A DNA stretch of 64,000 nucleotides. Origin: Ktedonosporobacter rubrisoli. GTDB taxonomy: Bacteria > Chloroflexota > Ktedonobacteria > Ktedonobacterales > Ktedonobacteraceae. The stretch's first letter is position 1. Every line of letters starts with the position of its first letter. Of this stretch, positions 52,277-60,285 are shown piece after piece. The stretch is from NCBI RefSeq assembly GCF_004208415.1, contig NZ_CP035758.1:9734001-9798000 (forward strand). The letters are read 5' to 3'. Position numbers and translations under genes: made by a program. The notes beneath the pieces were generated by a model. That model was given only the letters and a program-made list of their open reading frames with translations. It did no database searches and was not told where the DNA came from.

Positions 52277-52948
52277 TCAGGATGCCTCGGCCTTGACATA
52301 GCCGCGCTCTTTAGCATATTGCCATAAGGATTTCTGTAATTGGCGGCGCGCACGCGATATGCGGCTCATCACCGTGCCTATGGGGATTTGGAGCGCCTCA
52401 GCAATCTCTTTATAAGAAAGCCCTTCTATATCGGCCAGGATGATTGCCATACGAAAATTCGGAGGAAGATCGTTGAGGGCCTTGTAAACATCCTCATCAA
52501 GATATTTGCTCAGCACTTCTTCCTCGGCCGCCTGGCTCAGTTCATGCCCGCTTAAGTCCCTGATCTGATTATAGAGGTAAAACTCTTCCCCTTCAGGTAG
52601 CGCGGCCGGCGTTGGGTGTGCCGCTTGCTTCCGATAGCGGTTGATCGCCGAAGTATTCAGAATGCGGAAGAGCCATGCACGCAAATTGGTACCTGGTTGA
52701 TAGGTGTGAGCAAAACGGAATGCTTTAAGCATGGTTTCCTGAACCAGATCTTCCGCTTCTTGTGGATTATTGGTCATCCGTAATGCCGTACGATACAGGC
52801 TATCTAGTTGGGCCAGCACACCTTCCTCAAAATCCTCAGCGGGTGCATTAGGAGGCGACGTAGTAGTACTTTCCTGCTGTTCCAGATCTTGTTCGTCGAT
52901 TGGCGATGATGGAATAGTGACATCTTTAAATTGTGGCTGTTCCGGCAT
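52277..52948 (-). CDS. SigR/RpoE-like ECF sigma factor
   Basis: A 223-residue sigma factor. A polar N-terminal extension of about 45 residues precedes region 2 (QEAEDLVQETMLKAFRFAHTY, LRAWLFRILNTSAINRYRK) and region 4 (LSYKEIAEALQIPIGTVMSRISRARRQL). The latter two segments are very like the redox-responsive SigR/SigH group. ATG at 52946-52948 has AGGAGAG at good spacing; the longer frame has none. A palindrome TGCCCA-ACA-TGGGCA (52970-52984) sits just upstream. It is divergent from a zinc anti-sigma gene 160 bp away, which is probably its partner. Confidence 0.93.
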   Translation of the reverse strand: MPEQPQFKDVTIPSSPIDEQDLEQQESTTTSPPNAPAEDFEEGVLAQLDSLYRTALRMTNNPQEAEDLVQETMLKAFRFAHTYQPGTNLRAWLFRILNTSAINRYRKQAAHPTPAALPEGEEFYLYNQIRDLSGHELSQAAEEEVLSKYLDEDVYKALNDLPPNFRMAIILADIEGLSYKEIAEALQIPIGTVMSRISRARRQLQKSLWQYAKERGYVKAEAS

Positions 52949-52969
52949 TAAACTCTCCTCTAACAAAGA

Positions 52970-52984
52970 TGCCCAACATGGGCA
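52970..52984. promoter_or_regulatory. Palindrome in the SigR-like leader
   Basis: TGCCCA-ACA-TGGGCA is a perfect 6-bp inverted repeat with a 3-nt centre, 22 nt upstream of the sigma start. It is either an operator or an RNA hairpin close to the ribosome site. Confidence 0.4.
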
Positions 52985-53039
52985 CCTGATACTTTCCCTC
53001 ATAAAGTAGAAAGCACTCTCAGTATATCTCAATGGCTAC

Positions 53040-53067
53040 GGGAATGAAAGTCCCCTTTGATTATGTT
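53040..53067 (+). promoter_or_regulatory. Candidate SigR-type promoter of the anti-sigma gene
   Basis: GGGAAT (53040-53045), 19-nt spacer, GTT (53065-53067). The Streptomyces SigR consensus is GGAAT-N18-GTT, so the spacer is one base longer. If real, the sigma factor activates its own anti-sigma gene. Confidence 0.4.
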
Positions 53068-53111
53068 AGAATGAACAGATATAATGGCGGGCTAATAGAG
53101 GAGAAGCTGTT

Positions 53112-53414
53112 ATGGATTGTTTAAATTGTTTTGAAATCACTGCTCGTCTTCATATGTATATTGATCGGGAACTCAATAGCGAAGAAATCGCTATTGTGCA
53201 AGAGCATCTTGAGGATTGCCCAAGTTGCGAGTGCCGCTTCCATTTCGATATGCGTATAAAGCGGCTGGTTCATGAGCGGTGTACTATTCAACATGCGCCG
53301 CAGCATCTACGTGAGGCGGTGATGCGCCTGGCACATGCTCCTGCGGGTACGTATGCTGAGCTTGATCCCGAACTGGTGAAGGAGATTAAGGCTGATCTTA
53401 AGGGTGGTGGTTGA
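53112..53414 (+). CDS. Zinc-containing anti-sigma factor, RsrA-like
   Basis: A 100-residue soluble ZAS-family anti-sigma factor. The key motif is HLEDCPSC (HxxxCxxC) at about residues 34-41, with an upstream conserved helix (LHMYIDRELNSEE) and further Cys near the N-terminus (CLNC at 3-6). In RsrA-type proteins thiol oxidation releases zinc and frees the sigma factor, giving a thiol-oxidative-stress switch (family knowledge). No transmembrane helix is present. The start has GAGGAGAAG. It lies divergent to the SigR-like sigma gene. Confidence 0.88.
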   Translation: MDCLNCFEITARLHMYIDRELNSEEIAIVQEHLEDCPSCECRFHFDMRIKRLVHERCTIQHAPQHLREAVMRLAHAPAGTYAELDPELVKEIKADLKGGG

Positions 53415-53416
53415 TT

Positions 53417-54253
53417 TTAGAGACCGAGGGCATGTAATAGCGCCAGTTTAAGTTGTGCCAGGATAAGCATTTCTCCGATGGAGAGCAGAAGAGCTATGCT
53501 AAAGAGTGGAAGTAGCTGGAGATAGTGCTCAAACGTTTCTTCGCGCTTACTGATGGTGATGATAACGAGTAAGTTAACTATGCTTAATGCGCTGAGAAGA
53601 CCTGCTGTACTGAGTAGGGCCAGAGGGTAAAGGACCACGATATTCTGCGAGGCAACTGCAAAAAAGCAGATGATGAGCATGAAGATGAAAGGGAAGAGAG
53701 CGCTCCAGGAGGAAATGCTACGTTGTTCGCTGTATTCGCACCAGAGCAGGCGGTTGATGATGGGAAGTGAAAGCGCGGCCAGGGCTAAGCCTGTGACAAG
53801 CCCGCTGGCCAGGCGCAATAAATTGTGCGGCTGATAGAGATGTGGAAGTCCCAGATCAAGTGCCAGCGAATTAAGGCCATCGAGTGCTAAGAGGATAACC
53901 CCACTGACTAAGATAGCACAAAGCCGGCCTGGTGGAAGTTGCTGTGCATGCCCTTTCCCGGTTATATGTAATAGCGCAAGACTTACGATGAAGCCCAGGT
54001 ATATACCCGTGTTGCGGGCGCAGAGTGGTAGAGGCTCACCTCCAGGGTAAAAAGTGTGGGTAGCCATCTGGGCACATATGCCACTATCGAGCCAGCGCAG
54101 GCGTTCTAGCAGAGATGGGCCTGGCAACAAGACCAACCCTGCCAGTAAGGCAAGATAGAGCAATAGGGATAGGATAATTATCCAAGGGGGCGGCATAGAT
54201 GGTTTGGCGGCCATATTTTTTTGTTCTCTCCAGCCTCGCTTGAGCGCTTGCAT
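53417..54253 (-). CDS. DUF2085 polytopic membrane protein
   Basis: A 278-residue protein with about seven hydrophobic helices. The DUF2085 signature is visible: GICAQMATHTFYPGG followed by LPLCARNTGIYLGF, with two conserved Cys and a His. The function of the family is unknown. ATG 54253 is used; an internal ATG at 54214 with GGAG upstream is possible. It converges closely with the anti-sigma gene (2 nt between stops) and is separated from the CcdA gene by repeat R2. Confidence 0.82.
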   Translation of the reverse strand: MQALKRGWREQKNMAAKPSMPPPWIIILSLLLYLALLAGLVLLPGPSLLERLRWLDSGICAQMATHTFYPGGEPLPLCARNTGIYLGFIVSLALLHITGKGHAQQLPPGRLCAILVSGVILLALDGLNSLALDLGLPHLYQPHNLLRLASGLVTGLALAALSLPIINRLLWCEYSEQRSISSWSALFPFIFMLIICFFAVASQNIVVLYPLALLSTAGLLSALSIVNLLVIITISKREETFEHYLQLLPLFSIALLLSIGEMLILAQLKLALLHALGL

Positions 54254-54280
54254 TGTGGCTTGCTCGTCTAACTAATGCGA

Positions 54281-54412
54281 TGTGCAACTTTTGAGAAACA
54301 GGGCAGACCTGTCCGGGGGCCAGGTAACAGGGGCAGCGCCCCTGTCGGGGTCTGGGGAGTCCCCAGCCTCTCTTTCCTCCTCACCGCCGCAGGCGGTGGA
54401 AAAACTTGCACA
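54281..54412. repeat. Dispersed GC-rich hairpin element R2 with terminal inverted repeats
   Basis: The 132-bp element is bounded by TGTGCAACTTTT (54281-54292) and its near reverse complement ending in TTGCACA (54400-54412), 11 of 12 matching. Inside are ACAGGGGC-AGC-GCCCCTGT-type, CTGGGGA/TCCCCAG and CACCGCC-GCA-GGCGGTG hairpins and a C/T-rich tract, in the same order as R1 (reverse complement) and R3. No transposase frame is present, so it looks MITE- or REP-like. Confidence 0.6.
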
Positions 54413-54417
54413 CGGGG

Positions 54418-55137
54418 TTAACTAAGTGTAAAGTAATGGTTGAGATAACTGAGCAGATTGAAGAAAACCACTCCCCCGACAACTACCATCATTAAGCCTG
54501 TGGCAATCTCGATTTTTCCTAGATGAGGTTTGAGCCATTTCAGGATGCGGCTAAAGCGATCAAGCCCTAAACCGAGTAGCAGGAATGGCACCCCCAAACC
54601 GATTGAATAGGCCAGCAAGAGGCCTACGCCCTGCCGTAAAGTTGTGGCGCTGGCGGCCAGCCAGAGAATGGAGCCAAGAATAGGGCCGATGCAGGGAGAC
54701 CAGGCAATGGCGAAAATAACTCCGGTAAGCAATGAAGCTGGATAACTGGGCCGTTCTGGGCGGAACGCAAAGCGTTTTTGTTGATAGAGGAAGGGTATTT
54801 TTAAGATTCCAGCTATATGTAAGCCCAAAATAACGAGGATGATCCCGCCGATCTGACGTATAATGACCTGATTGGCGTTCAAGAAGTTTCCCAGCGTGCT
54901 GGCCGTTGCCCCCAAGGCCACAAAGGCTAAGGTAAAGCCAAGGACAAATGTTGCTGCATGTAAAAAAGTGACGAGACGCTTGTGGGTGGCTTCAGTTTTA
55001 GAGCTCGCTGCCTGGTAGACGCTTTGGCCTACGAGCTGCGCTAGATAAATAGGAACCAGCGGCAATACGCAGGGTGATAAGAAAGAGGCAAGTCCCGCAA
55101 TGAATGCGATCCCGACGCTTAATTGGGTTGAGGCCAT
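54418..55137 (-). CDS. ccdA: CcdA-family thiol:disulfide transporter
   Basis: A 239-residue membrane protein with six helices. The two redox cysteines are in FLSPCVLPLVPIY (about residue 23) and AWSPCIGPILG (about residue 145). CcdA carries reducing equivalents from cytosolic thioredoxin across the membrane, for cytochrome c maturation or other extracytoplasmic thiol proteins. AGGAGAA precedes the ATG. No cytochrome c biogenesis genes are adjacent, so the partner is unknown. It may serve the Cys-containing extracytoplasmic loops and domains of this genome (speculation). Confidence 0.93.
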   Translation of the reverse strand: MASTQLSVGIAFIAGLASFLSPCVLPLVPIYLAQLVGQSVYQAASSKTEATHKRLVTFLHAATFVLGFTLAFVALGATASTLGNFLNANQVIIRQIGGIILVILGLHIAGILKIPFLYQQKRFAFRPERPSYPASLLTGVIFAIAWSPCIGPILGSILWLAASATTLRQGVGLLLAYSIGLGVPFLLLGLGLDRFSRILKWLKPHLGKIEIATGLMMVVVGGVVFFNLLSYLNHYFTLS

Positions 55138-55216
55138 GGATGTTCTATTCTCCTGAGTACAGTAGTATCTCTTTGCTCTACATAGTATAGTGATTCAGAC
55201 AGAGCGCTGCAACTTT

Positions 55217-56944
55217 TTACTTTGCCTCTCGCTTGCGCAGTTTCTTGAGCAGGGCTTTGGCGTGGGCGGCCAGGGCTGGTCGTTGCTGGCTATTGTGTAT
55301 TACTTCGCGCAGAACATAACAGATCAGGCCATCGCTGGGTGTAGCCAATAGCCCGAGCGCATTAAGGGCGGCCTCAGCTACGTATTCGTCGGGATCGAGC
55401 AGGGTATGGATCAGGCCGGGAATGGCCCAGCGCGCTGCAATCTGGCCGCAGATATAGGCAATGCAGGCTCTCACTCCGCTGTCGGGATCATTGTAGAGCA
55501 GGTGAAGCATGAGCGAGCGCAAGTGAAGCTGACTTGTCGAGCGTTTATCCAGGAGTCCAAGCAGTTCGACTGTGCGTTGGCGTACCCAGGGGTTCCCGGC
55601 ATTGAGCAAGCTTTGTATCGTGTCCCCCCCGACTATTTCCTGGCTGATTTGAGCCCAGGCGCGTGACTGCCTTTGCGTACGGGCCTTCCACAAAAGATAC
55701 GCAAGGGAATCGAGCGCGCTTATCTGTATTTCTTCGCGCTGATGGGCCAGAGCATGAAGCAGCCAATGCACGACACGTATGCGTGTAGGAGCGCGCAATA
55801 CACCATGGAGCAGGCGCAATGCTTCGATAATCTCTGTAAGTCCCTGATGATCCATGCTAAAAATGATAGTGCCAAGCACAGCAGTGGCATAACTGCCTCC
55901 ACAGGCGGCAAACGTATAGCAGGCCTGGCGGCGCAATTCTGGATTGTCTGCACGCAAAAACGGGGTGATATAGGTGAGGATGCCCCGTTGACGAATGGCG
56001 CGACGCATTGAAGGTCGGTTTGCCATCTCTTCAAGTGCGGTCAGCGCGGCTATTTGCGTCTTGACGCTGTGGCTATATTCGAGAATGGCACGAATGAGCA
56101 CGAGGACTGAGGGCGCAGCTAGCTTGCCAAGTGCCTGGGCCGCGTGATGGGCAATCTCCTGGTTCGCGTCCTGTAAGAAGGCCAGGAGAAGATCCGTCAA
56201 CTGTGCGCGCCTGGGCCGTAAGAGATGTTGAGGAAGCTCGGTAGCGATAAGAAAGACCGCAGCTTTTTTGGCCTCCAGAGGTGCTTGCGGGCCCAGAAGT
56301 TGCAGGAATGCTGTCATGCCGGCCCGCTCTCCACTGCTGAGAAGCGCGTAGGCAGCTGTAAGCTGTACCGAGATGTCTTCTTGCGCGTTAAGATGCAATT
56401 TCAGTTTCTCAATAGTTGAGGCATGAAGAGTGATCTTACCTGCGCGGGTTGCCAGGGCCATTGCGGCAGCATTGCGCACGGTTGTCCAGGGAGTGTGTAG
56501 ACCGCGACAGATGAGCTCTTCATAATCATCGTGGATGAGCTGTCCGGCAGCTTCTATGACGCTTACCCATAGAACCGGGCCGGCGGGCTGCTGAATGACT
56601 GGATGCTGGAGCAGCTTTTCCAGCCGGGTCTGACTATGCTGGCTGAGTTGCAAAAGCAGATAGCTACATTGTTCATACTGAGGTGGCCACCACGGCCAGG
56701 GTGGAGATGTAATCTCTGGATAATTACTGAGGGTATAAAGCAAGAATGGTAGGATAGCTGGCCCCTGCTGAGCCAAACGTCGTGTAGCTTTGACACGGGA
56801 TTGATAATCAGTTTCTGGTCCTAATAATAGAGCTAGAGCAGCTCTGATGCTTTCTCCCTGATTGCCTGGTAAGAGTAGATCGTTATTATTCTTTCCCGCA
56901 TTACGCGATGATGGCTGTTCATCGTCAGCACGTTTACTAATCAT
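55217..56944 (-). CDS. HEAT-repeat protein, function unknown
   Basis: A 575-residue all-helical protein. It is built of repeated units of about 35 residues with the HEAT pattern, for example IAHHAAQALGKLAAPSVLVLIRAIL, LRRQACYTFAACGG and YVAEAALNALGLLA. Such solenoids bind proteins or phycobilin-type ligands. No catalytic motif or membrane helix is visible. The start has a weak ribosome site. It lies downstream of, but 180 bp from, the Ser/Thr kinase on the same strand, so a scaffold role in kinase signalling is possible but unproven. Confidence 0.85.
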   Translation of the reverse strand: MISKRADDEQPSSRNAGKNNNDLLLPGNQGESIRAALALLLGPETDYQSRVKATRRLAQQGPAILPFLLYTLSNYPEITSPPWPWWPPQYEQCSYLLLQLSQHSQTRLEKLLQHPVIQQPAGPVLWVSVIEAAGQLIHDDYEELICRGLHTPWTTVRNAAAMALATRAGKITLHASTIEKLKLHLNAQEDISVQLTAAYALLSSGERAGMTAFLQLLGPQAPLEAKKAAVFLIATELPQHLLRPRRAQLTDLLLAFLQDANQEIAHHAAQALGKLAAPSVLVLIRAILEYSHSVKTQIAALTALEEMANRPSMRRAIRQRGILTYITPFLRADNPELRRQACYTFAACGGSYATAVLGTIIFSMDHQGLTEIIEALRLLHGVLRAPTRIRVVHWLLHALAHQREEIQISALDSLAYLLWKARTQRQSRAWAQISQEIVGGDTIQSLLNAGNPWVRQRTVELLGLLDKRSTSQLHLRSLMLHLLYNDPDSGVRACIAYICGQIAARWAIPGLIHTLLDPDEYVAEAALNALGLLATPSDGLICYVLREVIHNSQQRPALAAHAKALLKKLRKREAK

Positions 56945-57127
56945 ACCTATGCTTTCTTGCTTATAGAAGAATCTGGGTATAAAGGAAAAGTACTCTATTT
57001 TAGTTATAGACTGGTCTCCAAGTAATCAGTGTGTCGAGGCTTCATATAGCAATCCTACTCCCTTCTTATGTACTGAAGTGTATCTCTATGGCGAGAAGTC
57101 TCTTGTGGAAAAGCGCGAAAGGAAAGT

Positions 57128-58375
57128 CTAGCGACGTTTGGCGAAGAGACGCTGCAGCAGTTGCTGTATACGTTCCCAGATAGACAATGGGCCAGGTCCT
57201 GCTTGAAAAGGTACCAGCGCTTTGGATGCCGCCTCCTGTTTTACGGGAATGCTGCGCAAGGGAGGTGGTGTTATGTGCTCGTTATAAGGTAAAGGTGGCG
57301 TCCTGGGGCTACTCCTGTTTGGCACTGGCGGCTTTTGATCCAGGGCTCCGGCAGGTAAAGGTACAGGCTGGGGCTGAGAACGCGCTTGTGCAGGCACCGG
57401 GTCAAGCTCCACATTGAAGTAATTAGGGCGCTGAGCCGAAGGACGTTTGGGCGGATGAATAAATACGCGGTCCCGGGCGAGGCGTTGAGGTTGCTCTGGC
57501 GTTGCGATGCGCGGTTCAGATGCCTGCATAGATGGCAGGATCGCCGACGCCTTAAGATCAAGCAAGCGCAGATCTCTGGCCATCAGGCTCGCCTCTGCGT
57601 AACGCTGCTCGCGGTCTCTGGCTAGAGCTGTAAGGATAATTCGCTCAAGCTCACCTGGAACTGCTGGATTATACAGGCCGGGTGGCTGCGGAGAGCCCTG
57701 CATAATGGCCTGGGTCACCTCTGGCATCGTGCGCCCTACAAAGGGCCGTTGTCCGCTCACCATCTCGTAAAGCACGACTCCCAGCGCATAGAGATCGCTG
57801 CGGTTGTCCAACTGCTGGCCCCAGACTTGTTCAGGAGAGGCATAGTAAATGCTGCCGACCAGCGTTTTGGCTACGGTAATCTGTTGATGCCCTGTTGCGC
57901 GCGCCAGTCCAAAGTCCATAACTTTAATCTGCCCCCAGCGGTTGAGCATAAGATTTTCGGGTTTGATATCACGGTGAACGACATTGCGCTCTTTGTAGGC
58001 CGCATCCAGTGCGTCGGCAATCTGTGCCGCGTATTCAACTGCCAGGTGCAGAGGGATGATGCCATCGAGGCGCAAAAGGCTAGCTAGAGTAGGTCCCTGA
58101 ACATACTCCATCACGAAATAAAGTACCTTATTCTGTTGACCTGCGTCATAGATATGAACGATGTTTGGGTGATTAAGCCCGGCAATAATTTGCGCCTCGC
58201 GGATAAAGCGCGCCACATAGGAAGGATCGCGTGCCAGTGCTTGTGGCAGCACTTTCACGGCTACTTCCCGCCCAAGCGCAATTTGTTTTCCGCGATAGAC
58301 TACCCCCATAGAGCCGTGTCCGATCTCTTCTTCCAATAGATATCCACCGAGGCTCAGACCCGCCAGTTCATTCAT
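57128..58375 (-). CDS. Cytosolic Ser/Thr protein kinase with Pro-rich tail
   Basis: A 415-residue Hanks-type kinase. The kinase domain spans about 12-270 with glycine loop GHGSMGVVYRG, VAVKVL, HRDIKPENLML, DFGLARATG and SPEQ (APE equivalent), all canonical. It is followed by a Pro/Gln/Arg-rich tail of about 145 residues ending in a basic amphipathic stretch (WERIQQLLQRLFAKRR) that may contact the membrane or a partner. There is no transmembrane helix. It is one of four kinases in the window. Likely substrates include FHA-domain proteins (inference). Confidence 0.94.
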   Translation of the reverse strand: MNELAGLSLGGYLLEEEIGHGSMGVVYRGKQIALGREVAVKVLPQALARDPSYVARFIREAQIIAGLNHPNIVHIYDAGQQNKVLYFVMEYVQGPTLASLLRLDGIIPLHLAVEYAAQIADALDAAYKERNVVHRDIKPENLMLNRWGQIKVMDFGLARATGHQQITVAKTLVGSIYYASPEQVWGQQLDNRSDLYALGVVLYEMVSGQRPFVGRTMPEVTQAIMQGSPQPPGLYNPAVPGELERIILTALARDREQRYAEASLMARDLRLLDLKASAILPSMQASEPRIATPEQPQRLARDRVFIHPPKRPSAQRPNYFNVELDPVPAQARSQPQPVPLPAGALDQKPPVPNRSSPRTPPLPYNEHITPPPLRSIPVKQEAASKALVPFQAGPGPLSIWERIQQLLQRLFAKRR

Positions 58376-58565
58376 TGCATGCCCTCAATAGATGGGATGG
58401 GGACTATCTGTACACATCCTTCTAAAGAATTATAGCAGGACACTAGCAGGCAAGTATGAGCGAAACCAACTGAAAGTACTGCAAGATTTCCCTTTAGTAC
58501 TAAGAGCAGTTACGCTGCCTGCCATTGCTGGATAGATACATTTTCGCGACAAGAAAACGCAACAT

Positions 58566-58625
58566 AGACAAGCATACCTGTCACGAGAAGGATAGTCTTG
58601 CTCGTGTACAGGTCTTTGCTTGTCT
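58566..58625 (-). terminator. Compound hairpin after the RpoD-family sigma gene
   Basis: Three stacked stems pair in order: AGACAAGCA with TGCTTGTCT, ACCTGT with ACAGGT, and CACGAG with CTCGTG, with small bulges and a 13-nt loop. It starts 15 nt past the sigma stop codon on the minus strand. A T-rich stretch follows later. Confidence 0.55.
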
Positions 58626-58639
58626 CTGCTTTCTGCTTC

Positions 58640-59548
58640 TCAGTCGAGATAGTCCTTGAGTATGCGGCTCGCCTGTGGATGGCGCAACTTGCGAATAGCA
58701 CGCTCTTCGATCTGGCGTACGCGCTCGCGAGTCACTTTCAGCTTCTTACCCACTTCTTCTAGCGTATGATCATGATCATCGACCAGGCCAAAGCGCAACT
58801 CGATCACCTGTCGTTCGCGCAGTGTAAGCTGCCCAAGCACTTTGCGGATTTCCTCGCGAAGGAGTTGCTGATCGGTAATCTCCATCGGACCGCGCTCGCG
58901 GACATCTTCAATGATATCACCAAGCGTGTTCTCTTCCTCTTCAGAAAGAGGAGCATCCAGCGAGAAGACTTTCTCCGCCCAGATGAGCAACTCACTGACA
59001 CGCTCTGCAGTCATGCCTAGACGTTGCCCTATGCTTTCTGGTGTGGGTTCACGCCCCAACTCCTGATAAAGCTGGCGAGTTACGCGCTTGACACGCATCA
59101 CCTCTTCCATGATGTACACAGGAAGTCGAACCACGCGCGTGCCTTCTAGAATGGCACGGGTGATGGCCTGTTTAATCCACCATGTTGCATAGGTGGAAAA
59201 ACGGAAGCCTTTCCTGTAATCAAATTTAGTCACTGCGCGGATCAGGCCTATATTCCCCTCACCGATAAGATCTTCGAGGGAAAGCCCCTGTCCGACATAC
59301 TTTTTGGCGATGCTTACTACCAGTCGCAAATTCGCCTCGATCAGATGGTTACGCGCATCACCGTCCCCTTGTTCTGCACGTTCAGCAAGGCGAGACTCGC
59401 TAGCTGCAGAGAGCAGAGGAATACGCGAGATTTCGCGAAGATAGAGGCGTAAGCTATCGCTTTGCGCCAGGCTACTTAGCTCCGCTTCTGGTATAGATTC
59501 GCGTTCGGTTTCAGCCGCCTTGTCGCGGTTACGGTCAGCATCAAACAT
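58640..59548 (-). CDS. RpoD/SigA-family (group 2) sigma factor
   Basis: A 302-residue sigma-70. It lacks region 1.1. Region 1.2 (LRLYLREISRIPLL) leads to region 2 (EANLRLVVSIAKKYVGQGLSLEDLIGEGNIGL, FSTYATWWIKQAITRAI), region 3 (GREPTPESIGQRLGM), and region 4 (LTLRERQVIELRFGL, TRERVRQIEERAIRKLRHP). The short length and absence of the acidic N-terminus suggest an alternative group 2 factor rather than the housekeeping one, although Chloroflexota often have several. ATG 59548 is used; TTG 59563 is the longer option. Confidence 0.93.
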   Translation of the reverse strand: MFDADRNRDKAAETERESIPEAELSSLAQSDSLRLYLREISRIPLLSAASESRLAERAEQGDGDARNHLIEANLRLVVSIAKKYVGQGLSLEDLIGEGNIGLIRAVTKFDYRKGFRFSTYATWWIKQAITRAILEGTRVVRLPVYIMEEVMRVKRVTRQLYQELGREPTPESIGQRLGMTAERVSELLIWAEKVFSLDAPLSEEEENTLGDIIEDVRERGPMEITDQQLLREEIRKVLGQLTLRERQVIELRFGLVDDHDHTLEEVGKKLKVTRERVRQIEERAIRKLRHPQASRILKDYLD

Positions 59549-59563
59549 CACATTTCGTTCCAA

Positions 59564-60043
59564 GTGCTTGCTCTCTTCTCCTGCAACATGTACGTAGATC
59601 AGTTCAGTCTTGGCTTATTGTATCATACGTATCTGGTATTGCAAGCAACATAGTGTTCTATTTCATGATTGACTCGTATTTTTCAGTAGGTCTACTTATT
59701 TTTTCGGCTGCTCAGGCCTTTTCAATAGCTGGGTAAAGCAATACCGATTTTGGGTCCGTCCCATTTCTGTGAGGCCGGGGCCGAAGCTGATCTGCTTGTC
59801 CACTAGAGGGCGCATAGGCCTACAGAGCCGCTTTGTTTGATTACACGCTGGCTAACTGACAATTTTTGCTGTATTCCCTATTCTTGCTATTTTTTGCCCA
59901 GTGCTAAAAAAAAGCAATTTTTGGCTGACCATAGAGATTCTGGCCGCGCTCCAAAGTTTCCCTCCTCGCTGCTATTAGATGGCCAAAAATGAGAAGTGGA
60001 ATCATTGAGCAAGAGATGGAGGTTTTTACTTCTCTACAACGGG
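59564..60043. other. Intergenic region, no gene seen
   Basis: About 480 bp between the sigma gene and repeat R3. It has A/T-rich tracts and an inverted pair ATTTTTGGC (59917-59925) / GCCAAAAAT (59982-59990). No frame with a ribosome site and no recognisable RNA were found. Confidence 0.4.
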
Positions 60044-60134
60044 ATTGTTAAGGGCGACTTGCCCTTGATCTGGGGCGCGGGGCGTTGCCCTGATTTTTTC
60101 CTCTCCCTTGCCGCCGCCAGGCGGCACAAAAACC
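60044..60134. repeat. Dispersed GC-rich hairpin element R3
   Basis: It contains a GGGC...GCCC-type hairpin followed by a T/C-rich tract and the hairpin GCCGCC-GCCA-GGCGGC, the same order as R2. Ten-base direct repeats AGAAGTGGAA lie outside it at 59992-60001 and 60135-60144 and could be a target duplication. It has no coding potential. Confidence 0.5.
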
Positions 60135-60285
60135 AGAAGTGGAAATTCTAAGCTAGAGGTGGGACGACTTTAAGTCAGTTCTGTAACTGTATATACTATT
60201 AGAACGTAAATGTTTTGCAGCGTCTATATATATTGGGGAGAGTTATGCTTTTCTCGGATGAAATTTCTACATCAAGCGAAAAAGG

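Noticed and set aside
54281..54412. Repeat R2 as a complete insertion sequence
   Set aside because: It is only 132 bp with no transposase frame, so it can be at most a MITE-like element.
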